Assembly: GCA_902545945.1 (NCBI GenBank)
Contig: CACCID010000003.1
Span: 1-64,000 of the forward strand
Reading direction: 5' to 3'
Source: an uncultured Pelagibacteraceae bacterium
GTDB lineage: Bacteria > Pseudomonadota > Alphaproteobacteria > Pelagibacterales > Pelagibacteraceae
DNA length: 64,000 bases
Both the position numbers and the translations under genes were made by a program. Below the pieces are notes generated by a model. The model was not told the DNA's origin, searched no databases, and saw nothing but the letters and a program-made list of their open reading frames with translations. Below are positions 1 through 11,934 of this stretch, piece by piece (the first letter of the stretch is position 1; each line of letters opens with the position of its first letter).

Positions 1-248
1 TGGTGTGTTGAATTTGTGAGTTTTTCAATTTTTATTACAACCTCTTCATAATTTAAAATTGAATTCAAATCTTTACTATTTGGAGATACATAAGGATCTG
101 TTAAAATTTCAATGTTAAATTTTACCCTTTGCTTCTTTTTTTTCTCAAATTTATGTATTCCAACTAAAATCTTCAAAGTAAGATCTTTGATAATTACTTT
201 TCTTTTATATTTAAATTTTTCTCTTTTTTTAAATTTTATTATTTTCAT
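1..248 (-). CDS. folB: Dihydroneopterin aldolase, partial (3' end outside window)
   Basis: Reverse-strand reading frame running off the left edge; 82 codons are visible. The protein would convert dihydroneopterin to 6-hydroxymethyl-dihydropterin in cytoplasmic folate synthesis. The visible N-terminal half has the FolB pattern: a basic start, then IIKDLTLKILVGIHKFEKKK (the IGxxxxE-type strand-turn), a KFNIEI strand and an LNSILNYEEVV helix start (the usual D-x-x-x-DY-x-x-V region). The ATG at 248 overlaps the stop of the upstream SDR gene as ATGA, so the two are translationally coupled. The SDR partner, resembling pteridine reductases, supports a pterin/folate role. The family is well supported; the C-terminal half cannot be checked. 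Confidence 0.8.
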   Translation of the reverse strand, partial: MKIIKFKKREKFKYKRKVIIKDLTLKILVGIHKFEKKKKQRVKFNIEILTDPYVSPNSKDLNSILNYEEVVIKIEKLTNSTH

Positions 249-1000
249 TCTTTTGTATTAATTATATCAGGCGTTTGCCATGCAAGTCTTTGCCCACCAT
301 CAATATTAATTATTTCTCCAGTTATACTTTTACTTTCAATAAGAAATCTTACCCCATTACAGATATTTTCTAAATCTACTTTTTTTCTTAATATTATTGA
401 CTTCCACTGTTTTTTAAAATGCTTCTCAGATTGTCTTTTATTTTTTAAAGTAGGACCAGGTGAGATACCATTTACTCTAATATTCGGAGCTAGTTTCATA
501 GCTGATGTTTTTGTTAAAACTGCTAAAGAAGATTTACTTAAAGTATATGAGAAAAAAAAGGGAGTTAATTTTTCGACTCTTTGATCAATGATATTGATAA
601 TGCATCCCTCTTCATTCCTTACAAACTTATGAAAGTTTTGAGTTAAAATCGCAGGCGCTTTTAAATTAATATTAATATGTTTTGTAAAAGATTTTTCAGA
701 GAAATTTTCAAGATTATCGTTTTCAAAAACAGAGGCATTATTAATCAAACAATCTAAACCCCTCATCTTTGTATACGCATTCTTAATTAAATTATTAGTT
801 TGCTTAAAATTATTTAAATCTGCCTTTAATAAATAAGTTTCGGCACCAAGATTGTCTAGTTCTTTTTTTAATTTTAAGGCACTACTTTTAGAACGATTGA
901 AATGAATAACAATTTTTGTACCAAAACTTACTACACTTTTTGCAATAGCAGCGCCTATTCTTGTAGCTCCACCGGTTATAATTATTTTTTTGGCTTCCAT
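245..1000 (-). CDS. SDR-family oxidoreductase, pteridine reductase/FolM-like
   Basis: A 251-residue short-chain dehydrogenase. It has an N-terminal Rossmann motif TGGATRIG (residues 9-16), an NNAS stretch near residue 87 and a catalytic YTLSK near residues 151-155, followed by [11 protein letters not shown]. The TGGATRIG form (rather than TGxxxGIG) and RSKSS after the second strand are typical of pteridine reductases and FolM, which reduce pterins or dihydrofolate with NADPH. Its stop overlaps the folB start (ATGA) and its start lies inside the end of uvrB, so the three genes probably form one transcript uvrB-SDR-folB. FolM-like activity is inferred from motif and neighbour; another SDR substrate is possible. 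Confidence 0.7.
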   Translation of the reverse strand: MEAKKIIITGGATRIGAAIAKSVVSFGTKIVIHFNRSKSSALKLKKELDNLGAETYLLKADLNNFKQTNNLIKNAYTKMRGLDCLINNASVFENDNLENFSEKSFTKHININLKAPAILTQNFHKFVRNEEGCIINIIDQRVEKLTPFFFSYTLSKSSLAVLTKTSAMKLAPNIRVNGISPGPTLKNKRQSEKHFKKQWKSIILRKKVDLENICNGVRFLIESKSITGEIINIDGGQRLAWQTPDIINTKE

Positions 1001-3153
1001 TTTTTAATTGCTTTTTTTGGTTTTGTACCTGGCATGCCCATCGTTGATCTCCCTTTTGGATAAACCTTACTTTTTAAATTATATTGAGAAATTTTTGGAT
1101 TTAAAGTTATTTCAAGCTCACTTGCTTCCAGCTTTCTCATTTCATCTCTCAATTTTGCGGCTTCCTCAAACTCCAGGTTAGAAGCAGCTTCTTTCATTTT
1201 TCTATTTAATGCTTTAAGGTGTTTTTTTAAGTTTCCACCTACATTTGAACCTTCGCTAATTTTTACGTAATCTTTTTCGTAAACAGACTCTAAAATATCA
1301 CTTATTTCTTTTTTGACTGACTCTGCAGTTATTCCATTTTTTTTATTATATTCTAATTGTTTATTTCTTCTTCTCTCTGTTTCCTTTATTGCTTTATCTA
1401 TACTTTTTGTAACTTTATCAGCATATAAAATTACTTTACCGTCTATATTTCGAGCTGCTCTTCCAATAGTTTGTATTAAAGAAGTTTCTGATCTTAAAAA
1501 ACCTTCTTTATCAGCATCTAATATTGCCACTAAAGCGCATTCAGGAATATCTAATCCTTCTCGCAATAAGTTTATACCGACAAGAATATCAAATACTCCT
1601 ATTCTTAAATCTCTAATAATTTCAATTCTTTCAAGAGTATCAATATCGGAGTGCATGTATCTTACTTTAAGACCATTTTCATGAAGGTATTCAGTAAGAT
1701 CTTCTGCCATCTTTTTAGTAAGTGTTGTGGCAAGAACTCTGTAACCTTTTTTTACAATTTCTTTTGCTTCATGCATAAGATCATCCACCTGAGTTTTGGC
1801 TGGTCTTATTTCTACTGGTGGATCTATTAAACCTGTTGGTCTAATAATTTGGTCAATATATTTATTGCTAGTTTGTTTTAGTTCCCATGGGCCCGGGGTA
1901 GCAGACACGAATACAGTTTGTGTTCTCATTAAATCCCACTCTTCAAACTTTAAAGGCCTGTTATCCATACAAGATGGTAGTCTAAATCCATATTCGGCCA
2001 ATGTGCTTTTTCTTGTGCGGTCTCCTTTATACATTCCATTCAATTGAGGAACAGTTACATGACTTTCATCTACAAATATAATTGCGTTATCTGGAAAATA
2101 TTCAAATAGAGTAGGTGGAGGTTCTCCAGTTTTTCTTCCAGACAAAAATCTTGAATAATTTTCTATACCTGCACAAGTTCCTGTCGCTTCAATCATTTCT
2201 AAATCAAATTTAGTTCTTTCCCTTAGTCGCTGTTCTTCTAAAAGTTTATTATTTTCTCTGTGTTTTTTTAATGTTTCAGCTAATTCAGATTTTATTTGTC
2301 TTATGGCTTGTTCGATAGTTGGTTTAGGAGTTATGTAGTGGCTATTAGCGTAAATTTTTATAATAGAGTAATCATTAGTTTTATCACCAGTAAGTGGATC
2401 AAATTCTTCAATTTTTTCTAATTTATTAAAATTAAAACTTATTCTCCATGCTCTATCCTCCAAATGCGATGGGAAAATTTCTAAATTTTCTCCTCTTACC
2501 CTAAAAGTTCCTCTAAAAAAATTTTGATCATTTCTTTTGTACTGTAAATTTATAAAAGCTCTAATTAAATCATCTCGTTCATACTCATAATTTTTTTTTA
2601 GAGTAATTGTCATTTTTGAGTAGGCCTCTACTGAACCTAAACCATAAATACATGATACACTTGCTACAATTATTACATCATCTCTTTCCAGCAATGACCT
2701 AGTCGCAGAATGCCTCATACGATCTATTTGTTCATTTATTGAAGCTTCTTTTTCTATATAAGTGTCTGATCTTGGCACGTATGCTTCTGGAGTGTAGTAA
2801 TCATAGTATGAAACGAAATATTCAACAGCGTTATCTGGAAAAAAACTTTTAAACTCACCGTACAATTGTGCCGCCAAAGTTTTATTAGGAGCTAGAATTA
2901 GGGCTGGCCTATTTGCTTTTTCAATAACCTTTGCCATGGTAAAAGTTTTACCAGAACCTGTTACCCCTAAAAGCACTTGCTCTTGTTTATTATCTTTTAA
3001 ATTTTTTAAAATTTGTTTAATAGCCTCTGGTTGGTCACCGCTAGGTTGAAAATCACTTTTGATTTTAAAGTTAATACCTCCCTCTAACTTCTTAATTTTT
3101 TTAGAGTTATTAACCTCTAGGTCAGCTAATTTTTCTTGATAAGTATTTTGCAT
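982..3153 (-). CDS. uvrB: Excinuclease ABC subunit UvrB
   Basis: A 723-residue damage-recognition helicase of nucleotide excision repair, acting with UvrA and UvrC. Visible in order: the N-terminal [12 protein letters not shown] motif, Walker A GVTGSGKT (about residues 63-70), the beta-hairpin [12 protein letters not shown] that inserts behind lesions, DEAD-like DESH, SATPG, helicase motifs [13 protein letters not shown] and QTIGRAARN, and a C-terminal UVR (UvrC-binding) helix pair around [20 protein letters not shown]. It is slightly longer than the usual 660-680 residues because of a lysine-rich tail. It starts at ATG 3153, only 38 bp from the divergent aminotransferase. Its 3' end overlaps the SDR gene by 19 nt. 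Confidence 0.97.
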   Translation of the reverse strand: MQNTYQEKLADLEVNNSKKIKKLEGGINFKIKSDFQPSGDQPEAIKQILKNLKDNKQEQVLLGVTGSGKTFTMAKVIEKANRPALILAPNKTLAAQLYGEFKSFFPDNAVEYFVSYYDYYTPEAYVPRSDTYIEKEASINEQIDRMRHSATRSLLERDDVIIVASVSCIYGLGSVEAYSKMTITLKKNYEYERDDLIRAFINLQYKRNDQNFFRGTFRVRGENLEIFPSHLEDRAWRISFNFNKLEKIEEFDPLTGDKTNDYSIIKIYANSHYITPKPTIEQAIRQIKSELAETLKKHRENNKLLEEQRLRERTKFDLEMIEATGTCAGIENYSRFLSGRKTGEPPPTLFEYFPDNAIIFVDESHVTVPQLNGMYKGDRTRKSTLAEYGFRLPSCMDNRPLKFEEWDLMRTQTVFVSATPGPWELKQTSNKYIDQIIRPTGLIDPPVEIRPAKTQVDDLMHEAKEIVKKGYRVLATTLTKKMAEDLTEYLHENGLKVRYMHSDIDTLERIEIIRDLRIGVFDILVGINLLREGLDIPECALVAILDADKEGFLRSETSLIQTIGRAARNIDGKVILYADKVTKSIDKAIKETERRRNKQLEYNKKNGITAESVKKEISDILESVYEKDYVKISEGSNVGGNLKKHLKALNRKMKEAASNLEFEEAAKLRDEMRKLEASELEITLNPKISQYNLKSKVYPKGRSTMGMPGTKPKKAIKKWKPKK

Positions 3154-3185
3154 TATATGTTAATAGTATTTATAAATTATTATAA

Positions 3186-5322
<2,137 letters not shown>

Positions 5323-5345
5323 TATCTAAAGGTATATAGTAACTA

Positions 5346-6299
5346 ATGTTAGAATTAAAAGCACTTCTTTTAACGCAAGGCATGCACGGCATGATTAGCC
5401 AAGTAGAAGGTTTGGCTAAAGCTTTGGGTCTAAGTTATAAACACCAAACAATTGAACTGAAATCTTTTTGGAATATGATTCCTCCAAAGCTAAGTCCTAT
5501 TTCAGAAAATTTGGTAAAAAATAAATTTATATGTGATTGTAAAGTAATTATATCATGTGGAAGAAAAAGCGTGATACCGTCCGTGGCCTTGAAAAAAAGA
5601 CTAGGAAAAGAAATTTTTAACATTCACATACAAGATCCAAAAATATCATTCAAATATTTTGACCTAATTGTAAGTCCGGAGCATGATAATTTAAAAGGTG
5701 AAAATATAATTAATACCACTGGAGCCGTTCATTATTTAACTAAAAAAGAAATTTTGGATAATTCTCAATATTTAGGAATAGAAAAAGACAAGAGAAGAGA
5801 ATTAGTAGCTTTTATTGTTGGTGGACCAAATAAATATTATAAGTATTCTGAAAAACAAATTCATGAACTTTTTAACAAAGTAAAAACTTTATTCACTCCA
5901 GATAAATTTAAGATCATTGTAATTCCTTCTTATCGAACACCTGAAAATATATTAAAAATAGCTTTTAATACCTTTAACGTAGATCATCATGTAGTCAAAA
6001 CCATCGATAAAAAAGCTTATCTTTCTGCATTAGCGATTTCTAATTATATTGTGGTTACATGCGACTCTACGTCAATGATTTCAGAAGCAGCTATGACTGG
6101 TAAACCAGTTTATATCGCAATGATGAAGTCATTCAAGCCCACCGGAAGATTTAAAAAATTTTATTCACAATTAAGTGATTTAGGTATAACAAGAGAGTTA
6201 GAAAATACTGTTGAAAGTTGGAGTTACAATAAATTAAATGAAGTAACTAGAATTGCTCCAATAATAAAAACAAAAATGAAAAAAAATGGAATTATTTAA
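5346..6299 (+). CDS. ELM1/DUF1022-family protein (mitochondrial-fission ELM1-like)
   Basis: A 317-residue protein starting with LLLTQGMHGMISQVEGLAKA, the signature of the family found in Alphaproteobacteria and in plant ELM1, which helps recruit the dynamin machinery to mitochondria. The central SCGRKSVIPSVALKK and IVSPEHDNLKGENIINTTGA segments, and the C-terminal VVTCDSTSMISEAAMTGKPVY with a GRFKKFYSQLSDLG tail, are also family hallmarks. The fold resembles a glycosyltransferase-B-like protein. The bacterial function is unknown. It is transcribed with the downstream oxygenase-like gene (14-nt overlap). Confidence 0.85.
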   Translation: MLELKALLLTQGMHGMISQVEGLAKALGLSYKHQTIELKSFWNMIPPKLSPISENLVKNKFICDCKVIISCGRKSVIPSVALKKRLGKEIFNIHIQDPKISFKYFDLIVSPEHDNLKGENIINTTGAVHYLTKKEILDNSQYLGIEKDKRRELVAFIVGGPNKYYKYSEKQIHELFNKVKTLFTPDKFKIIVIPSYRTPENILKIAFNTFNVDHHVVKTIDKKAYLSALAISNYIVVTCDSTSMISEAAMTGKPVYIAMMKSFKPTGRFKKFYSQLSDLGITRELENTVESWSYNKLNEVTRIAPIIKTKMKKNGII

Positions 6300-6951
6300 A
6301 TCTTTAGAAAAAAGAACAAAATTATTTACTGATCCATTCAAACACTTTGAAATCAATGAGCCACTAACTCAAAACGCCATAGATGAGATCTGTAGTGCTG
6401 ATATAGCAGATCCTAGAAAACAAAATTTAAACTATGATGGAACAAGAGCTCTTGATGGTGGAGAAGGAGCTTTTCGAGCAGGAATTAAAAATGGAGGTAA
6501 AGCAAAAAAACTTAGATGTTATGTTACTAAAGAAAACTCAAATCAATTTCCTTACTTAACAAAATTTATTGAAGAATTGAGATCTCCTGAAATTTATAAA
6601 AAGATAGGTTCACTTATTGGAAAAGATCTTAGTAATTCTTTTGTAAGATTAGAAGTAATTTGTGATCGCGAAGGTTTCTGGTTAAAACCTCACTGTGACA
6701 TCGAGGAAAAATTAATGTCTTCAATAGTTTTTGTTAATTTACATAATGAGTCAGAAAATCTAGGAACGGATTTTTATGATGCAAAATTAAATAAAGTTAA
6801 AACTGTTCCCTACAAACACAATTATGGCTATTTCTTTACAAGTGGACCAAATACTTGGCATGGGATGGAAAAAAAAGAGATAAAAAAAGAGAGAAGATGT
6901 ATCCAAATAAACTACGTTACTTTCGAGACTGATTGGAAAGTAAAAATTTAA
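6286..6951 (+). CDS. 2OG-Fe(II) oxygenase-like protein
   Basis: A 221-residue protein with a likely double-stranded beta-helix iron site. [10 protein letters not shown] gives His136-x-Asp138, TWHGMEKK gives His192, and an Arg at about 203-204 (KERRC) would bind the 2-oxoglutarate carboxylate. The spacing matches the HxD...H...R pattern of small Fe(II)/2OG dioxygenases of the prolyl-hydroxylase/Ofd type. The substrate is unknown. The start overlaps the ELM1-family gene by 14 nt, so the two are probably co-translated. The 3' end overlaps convergent carB by 4 nt. The family call rests on residue pattern alone. Confidence 0.7.
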   Translation: MELFKSLEKRTKLFTDPFKHFEINEPLTQNAIDEICSADIADPRKQNLNYDGTRALDGGEGAFRAGIKNGGKAKKLRCYVTKENSNQFPYLTKFIEELRSPEIYKKIGSLIGKDLSNSFVRLEVICDREGFWLKPHCDIEEKLMSSIVFVNLHNESENLGTDFYDAKLNKVKTVPYKHNYGYFFTSGPNTWHGMEKKEIKKERRCIQINYVTFETDWKVKI

Positions 6952-9900
6952 ATATCTTGCAAAGAAGTTACACTTATATCTCTTAATTTAAGAGACTTAA
7001 TACCTTCCAAACAAACTTTTGCCGTTGACATGTTAGTGCAATATGGAACTTTATTGGCCAATGTAGCTCTTCTCAAAGCTACTGCATCACTTAATTGAGC
7101 TTCACTATTCCCACCTCCAGTATTTATAACTAAAGCTATCTTTTTAGCATTAAGAACATCAACAATGTGCGGAGAGCCTTGATTTACTTTATTAATTTTT
7201 TTACATTGAATTCCATGTTGGCTTATATAATCAGCAGTTCCTCCAGTCCCGCAAAGTTTAAAATTTAATTTAATCAATTGTTTTGCTAATTCTACTCCCT
7301 CTTTTTTGTGGCTGTTTTTCAAAGAAATAAAAGCCAAGCCTTTTTTAGGAAGAGAGTTTGAAGCCGCAATTTGACTCTTTGCAAAAGCCATACCAAAATT
7401 TTTATCAAAACCCATTACCTCACCTGTAGACTTCATTTCTGGACCAAGTAAAAGATCACTATTAGGGAATTTATTAAATGGAAATACTGCCTCTTTAACC
7501 GCGAACATACCTTTTGTTCTGCTTTTTAAATTAAACTTAGTTAGTTTTTCTCCAGCCATAACTCTAGAGGCTATCTTAGCAAGTGGTAGATTTTTTGCTT
7601 TTGACACAAATGGAACAGTTCTACTAGCTCTTGGGTTTACCTCTATCACATAAATTTTATCATTTTTAATAGCATATTGAACATTCATAAAACCTTTGAC
7701 TTTAAGTGTAAGAGCAAGTTTTTTTGTTTGATTTTCAATTTCTTTTATTAAAAAAGGTTTGATTGATACTGGCGGTAAACTACATGCAGAGTCGCCCGAG
7801 TGAATTCCAGCTTCTTCTATATGTTGCATAATACCTGCTACGAAAACATTTTTTCCATCTGAAATTGCGTCAACATCAACTTCCATTGCATTATCAATAA
7901 ATTTGTCAATTAAGATTGGATTTTTTTCAGCAACTTTAAAAGCCTCTTTCACAAAGTTTTTAAGCTGGTTTTTTTCATGAACTATTTCCATGGCTCTCCC
8001 ACCTAACACATATGAAGGTCTTACCATTAAAGGCAAACCTATTTTATCAGCAATCTTTATTGCTTGAGGAAAAGTTTTCGCTATACCGCTATCAGCTTGA
8101 TATAAATTTAATTTATTTAAAAGATTTCTAAATCTATCTCTATCTTCTGCAATATCTATCGATGTATATTGCGTACCTAAAATTGGAAGTTTGTTTTCGT
8201 GTAAAAATTTTGCAAGTTTTATAGGTGTTTGACCTCCAAATTGAGTAATAACACCTTTTAAATTACCTTTTGATTTCTCTTTTTTTATAATATTGAAAAT
8301 ATATTCATCAATCAAAGGTTCAAAATATAATCTATCACTCGTATCGTAATCTGTTGATACAGTTTCTGGATTACAATTAATCATAATTGTTTCATATTTA
8401 ACCTCTTTGAGAGCAAAACTAGCTTGGCAACAGCAATAATCAAACTCGATACCTTGACCAATTCTATTTGGACCTCCACCGAGAATTATAATTTTATTTT
8501 TGCTAGAAGGGTCAGATTCACATTCTACATAAGATGAGAAATTTCTTTGATAAGTAGAATACATGTATGGAGTAAAAGATTTAAATTCTGCAGCACAAGT
8601 ATCTACTTTTTTATAAACCGGCAAAACTTTTAATGCAGTTCTTTTCTTTCTGATCAAAGTTTCCGAAACATTTGTAAGTTCAGATAATTTTTTATCTGAG
8701 AACCCGATTGATTTAATAAAGTTAAATTCATTAAAATTTTTTGGAAGACCTTTTTTCTTTATTTTAATTTCGTTATCTACAATTTCTTTTATTTGACTTA
8801 TAAACCAAGGGTCTATTTTTGAGAGTTTATGTATTTTATTTAAATTGATTTTTTTTCTAATTGCCTCTGCCACTAGTAAAATTTTATTTGGAATATTCTC
8901 TTTTAATTTATTTTCTATTTTATTTTTATTAAGATTAAATATTTGATCTAAACCCGAGAAACCTGTCTCCAAAGAAACTAAAGCTTTTTGTAATGACTCT
9001 TTAAAATTCCTACCTATTGCCATGGCTTCACCTACAGATTTCATTGACGTTCCTAGAATTGCAGCTGAAGTTGAGAATTTTTCAAAGGTAAATCTTGGAA
9101 TTTTTGTCACTACATAATCTATTGTAGGTTCAAAAGAGGCAGGAGTTACTTTTGTAATTTCATTTTTTAATTCATCTAAGGTGTATCCAACTGCTAGCTT
9201 TGCAGCTACTTTTGCTATTGGAAAACCTGTTGCTTTAGAAGCTAAAGCGGATGACCTTGAAACTCTGGGGTTCATCTCAATTATCACCATCCTTCCATTT
9301 TTTGGATTGATCGCAAATTGAACATTTGATCCACCAGTTTCTACGCCAATTTTTCTTAGGCATGCAATGGAAGCATTCCTCATTACTTGATACTCTTTGT
9401 CTGTTAAAGTTAGTGCAGGAGCAATAGTAACAGAGTCTCCAGTATGTATCCCCATAGGGTCTACATTTTCTATGGAACAAATTATAATGCAGTTATCATT
9501 TTTGTCTCTAACTACTTCCATCTCAAATTCTTTCCAACCCTCGAGACACTCCTCTACTAAAACTTGACTAACAGGAGACTCATGTAGTCCGTTCTTTATT
9601 ATTTTAAAAAACTCTTTTTTATTTTTAGCAATACCACCGCCTAATCCACCAAGAGTGAAAGCCGGTCTAATTATTGCGGGTAAACCGATCTGCTTTAATG
9701 CTTGGGTGGACTGATTAAAATTGTTTATAATTTTTGATTTTGGAAGATCTAAACCAATCTCAATCATATTTTTTCTAAATTTTTTTCTATCCTCAGCATT
9801 AGATATTGCTTTTGAATTAGCACCTATTAGTTCAATATTATATTTCTTAAGAATTCCTTTTTTTTCAGCCTCCATTGCTAGATTTAATGCAGTCTGACCT

Positions 9901-10172
9901 CCCATAGTTGGTAAAATTGCATCAGGTTTTTCTTTAGTTAGAATTTTCTCAAGCACTTCTATCGTAATTGGCTCGATGTAAGTTTTATCTGCCACATTTG
10001 GATCAGTCATTATAGTTGCTGGATTAGAGTTAACTAAAATTACTTTGTATCCTTCATCTTTTAATGCTTTACATGCTTGCGTTCCTGAGTAATCAAATTC
10101 ACAAGCTTGACCAATGATGATTGGCCCAGCTCCAACAACTAAAATCTTTTTAATATCTTTTCTTTTTGGCAT
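6948..10172 (-). CDS. carB: Carbamoyl-phosphate synthase large subunit
   Basis: A 1074-residue synthetase making carbamoyl phosphate from glutamine-derived ammonia, bicarbonate and 2 ATP for arginine and pyrimidine synthesis. It contains two homologous ATP-grasp halves: the first begins [21 protein letters not shown], the second [19 protein letters not shown]. Each carries the [18 protein letters not shown] or [16 protein letters not shown] metal-binding motif. The C-terminal MGS-like allosteric domain contains [10 protein letters not shown] and ALVINTGGG. Full length for the family. The start overlaps the end of carA by 23 nt, giving an operon carA-carB. Confidence 0.98.
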   Translation of the reverse strand: MPKRKDIKKILVVGAGPIIIGQACEFDYSGTQACKALKDEGYKVILVNSNPATIMTDPNVADKTYIEPITIEVLEKILTKEKPDAILPTMGGQTALNLAMEAEKKGILKKYNIELIGANSKAISNAEDRKKFRKNMIEIGLDLPKSKIINNFNQSTQALKQIGLPAIIRPAFTLGGLGGGIAKNKKEFFKIIKNGLHESPVSQVLVEECLEGWKEFEMEVVRDKNDNCIIICSIENVDPMGIHTGDSVTIAPALTLTDKEYQVMRNASIACLRKIGVETGGSNVQFAINPKNGRMVIIEMNPRVSRSSALASKATGFPIAKVAAKLAVGYTLDELKNEITKVTPASFEPTIDYVVTKIPRFTFEKFSTSAAILGTSMKSVGEAMAIGRNFKESLQKALVSLETGFSGLDQIFNLNKNKIENKLKENIPNKILLVAEAIRKKINLNKIHKLSKIDPWFISQIKEIVDNEIKIKKKGLPKNFNEFNFIKSIGFSDKKLSELTNVSETLIRKKRTALKVLPVYKKVDTCAAEFKSFTPYMYSTYQRNFSSYVECESDPSSKNKIIILGGGPNRIGQGIEFDYCCCQASFALKEVKYETIMINCNPETVSTDYDTSDRLYFEPLIDEYIFNIIKKEKSKGNLKGVITQFGGQTPIKLAKFLHENKLPILGTQYTSIDIAEDRDRFRNLLNKLNLYQADSGIAKTFPQAIKIADKIGLPLMVRPSYVLGGRAMEIVHEKNQLKNFVKEAFKVAEKNPILIDKFIDNAMEVDVDAISDGKNVFVAGIMQHIEEAGIHSGDSACSLPPVSIKPFLIKEIENQTKKLALTLKVKGFMNVQYAIKNDKIYVIEVNPRASRTVPFVSKAKNLPLAKIASRVMAGEKLTKFNLKSRTKGMFAVKEAVFPFNKFPNSDLLLGPEMKSTGEVMGFDKNFGMAFAKSQIAASNSLPKKGLAFISLKNSHKKEGVELAKQLIKLNFKLCGTGGTADYISQHGIQCKKINKVNQGSPHIVDVLNAKKIALVINTGGGNSEAQLSDAVALRRATLANKVPYCTNMSTAKVCLEGIKSLKLRDISVTSLQDI

Positions 10173-11358
10173 AATTTTTCATACTAGTTATAAATTCTTT
10201 AAATAAATAAACACTGTCCTGTGGGCCTGGGTTAGACTCGGGATGATATTGAACGGAATAAACAGGTTTGTTTTTCAATTTAATTCCTTCAATGCTGTTA
10301 TCAAAAAGAGATTGATGCGTAATTTGTATGTTTTTTTTTAAACTACTTTTTACTACTTCAAATCCATGATTTTGACTGGTAATTTCTACACTCCCATTTA
10401 TTAAATTTTTAACTGGATGATTAGCCCCCCTATGACCGAGACTCATTTTTTTAGTTTTTGCACCTAATGCTAAAGCAAGAATTTGATGACCTAAACAAAT
10501 ACCGAATATAGGTAAATTATTTTTAATTAATTCTTTAACTATTGGTATTGCATATATACCTGTTGCAGCTGGATCACCTGGTCCATTAGATAGAAAAATT
10601 CCGTTTGGTTTTAGTTTTATTATATCTGATGCTAATGTTTTACATGAGACCACTGTAACCTTACAATTAAATTCTGAAAAATATCTTAAAATATTTTTTT
10701 TTACTCCATAATCTATTGCAACAACATGGAAGTTCTTTTTGTTATTTTTCACAAAACCTGACTCTTTTTTCCATGTCTTAAAACCTTTCCAGATATAATT
10801 CTTTTTTGTAGAAACTTTTTGTGCTAAATCTAAATTTTTCAGTCCGCTCCATTTTTGTGTTTGTCTTAGAAGTTTTTTAATATTTAGTTTGTTATTTTTT
10901 GAGAAGGATATGGTTCCTTTTGGCGCTCCTTTATCCCTAATAAAATTCGTAAGATTTCTTGTGTCGATGCCAGTAATGCCCACAATTTTATTTTTCTTTA
11001 GCCATTCATCTAGGTGTTTAAGCGCTCTATAGTTAGAAGGACTTGTTATCTCAGAGTTTATAATAACTCCCTTGGTCCAGATTTTATCAGATTCGTGATC
11101 TTCTTGGTTAGTCCCTACATTTCCAACGTGTGGAAATGTGAAATTTATAATTTGTTCAGCGTAAGATGGGTCCGATATTATCTCCTGATACCCAGTGATA
11201 GAGGTATTAAAGCATACTTCACCTGTAGCGGTGCCTTGATAACCTAATCCTAGACCTCTAAAAAATTTACCGTTCTGAAGAATTAAAATAGCAGTGGAAT
11301 CGATCTTATTAAGATTTTTAATTGAGTTTATATTTTGAATAGAAGGTTTCAAATACAA
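10150..11358 (-). CDS. carA: Carbamoyl-phosphate synthase small (glutaminase) subunit
   Basis: A 402-residue subunit that hydrolyses glutamine and channels ammonia to CarB. The N-terminal half is CPSase_sm ([38 protein letters not shown]). The C-terminal class I glutamine amidotransferase has nucleophile Cys in FGICLGHQ and the His/Glu pair in [11 protein letters not shown]. No in-frame ATG precedes the conserved N-terminus, so initiation must use TTG at 11358 or TTG at 11352. An ATG at 11363 is out of frame and stops after four codons. It is co-transcribed with carB. Confidence 0.96.
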   Translation of the reverse strand: MYLKPSIQNINSIKNLNKIDSTAILILQNGKFFRGLGLGYQGTATGEVCFNTSITGYQEIISDPSYAEQIINFTFPHVGNVGTNQEDHESDKIWTKGVIINSEITSPSNYRALKHLDEWLKKNKIVGITGIDTRNLTNFIRDKGAPKGTISFSKNNKLNIKKLLRQTQKWSGLKNLDLAQKVSTKKNYIWKGFKTWKKESGFVKNNKKNFHVVAIDYGVKKNILRYFSEFNCKVTVVSCKTLASDIIKLKPNGIFLSNGPGDPAATGIYAIPIVKELIKNNLPIFGICLGHQILALALGAKTKKMSLGHRGANHPVKNLINGSVEITSQNHGFEVVKSSLKKNIQITHQSLFDNSIEGIKLKNKPVYSVQYHPESNPGPQDSVYLFKEFITSMKNYAKKKRY

Positions 11359-11478
11359 CTCATGAGTTAAAGTAAAATACTTATAAACATGATTTTGCGC
11401 AACATATGAAATAGTAATAAAATCGTCAAGAAAGTTCTTTTTATTTTATATAAGAATTGTGATTAAAATAATTTTAAC

Positions 11479-11934
11479 ATGTCTTTAAAAAAGGAAATTG
11501 ACGAAAAACTTAATCAGGCACTAAAGACAAAGGATAAAAGCACTTACCCAACCCTTAGGCTTATAGTGTCAGCAATAAAAGACGCTGAGATTGCCGCTAG
11601 AACCAAAGGTCAGAAAGAAATATCTGATAGCGATATAATGGCTATTTTGAAAAAAATGATTAAACAAAGAAACGAGTCTTGTGAAGTTTACAAAAAAGCA
11701 GGTCGTAATGAGCTTCTAGAAAATGAGACAAAAGAAATTGAAGTAATTAGTAATTTTTTACCTAAACAACTAAGCGAGGAAGAAACTAAAAAGTTATGTC
11801 AGGAAGCCATAAAATCTTCTGGAGCATCTTCCATGAAAGATATGGGAAAAGTTATGGGAATATTAAAATCAAAAAATGCTGATACTCTTGACTTTTCAAA
11901 AGTCAGCTCAATTATAAAAGAACTTTTGAATTAA
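11479..11934 (+). CDS. GatB/YqeY domain protein
   Basis: A 151-residue helical protein matching the YqeY family: MSLKKEIDEKLNQALKTKDK start, LRLIVSAIKDAEI, an IMAILKKMIKQR helix and a C-terminal MGKVMGILK...ADTLDFSKVSSIIKELL. The fold resembles the tail domain of the GatB amidotransferase subunit that binds tRNA; the role of stand-alone YqeY proteins is not settled. Its TAA is followed directly by the dnaG ATG. The YqeY-dnaG-rpoD order is a recurrent proteobacterial arrangement (macromolecular-synthesis operon), which supports the call. Confidence 0.88.
   Translation: MSLKKEIDEKLNQALKTKDKSTYPTLRLIVSAIKDAEIAARTKGQKEISDSDIMAILKKMIKQRNESCEVYKKAGRNELLENETKEIEVISNFLPKQLSEEETKKLCQEAIKSSGASSMKDMGKVMGILKSKNADTLDFSKVSSIIKELLN

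Noticed and set aside
1313-2047. Open frames on the + strand inside uvrB
   Set aside because: Shadows of a strongly conserved gene; no family features.
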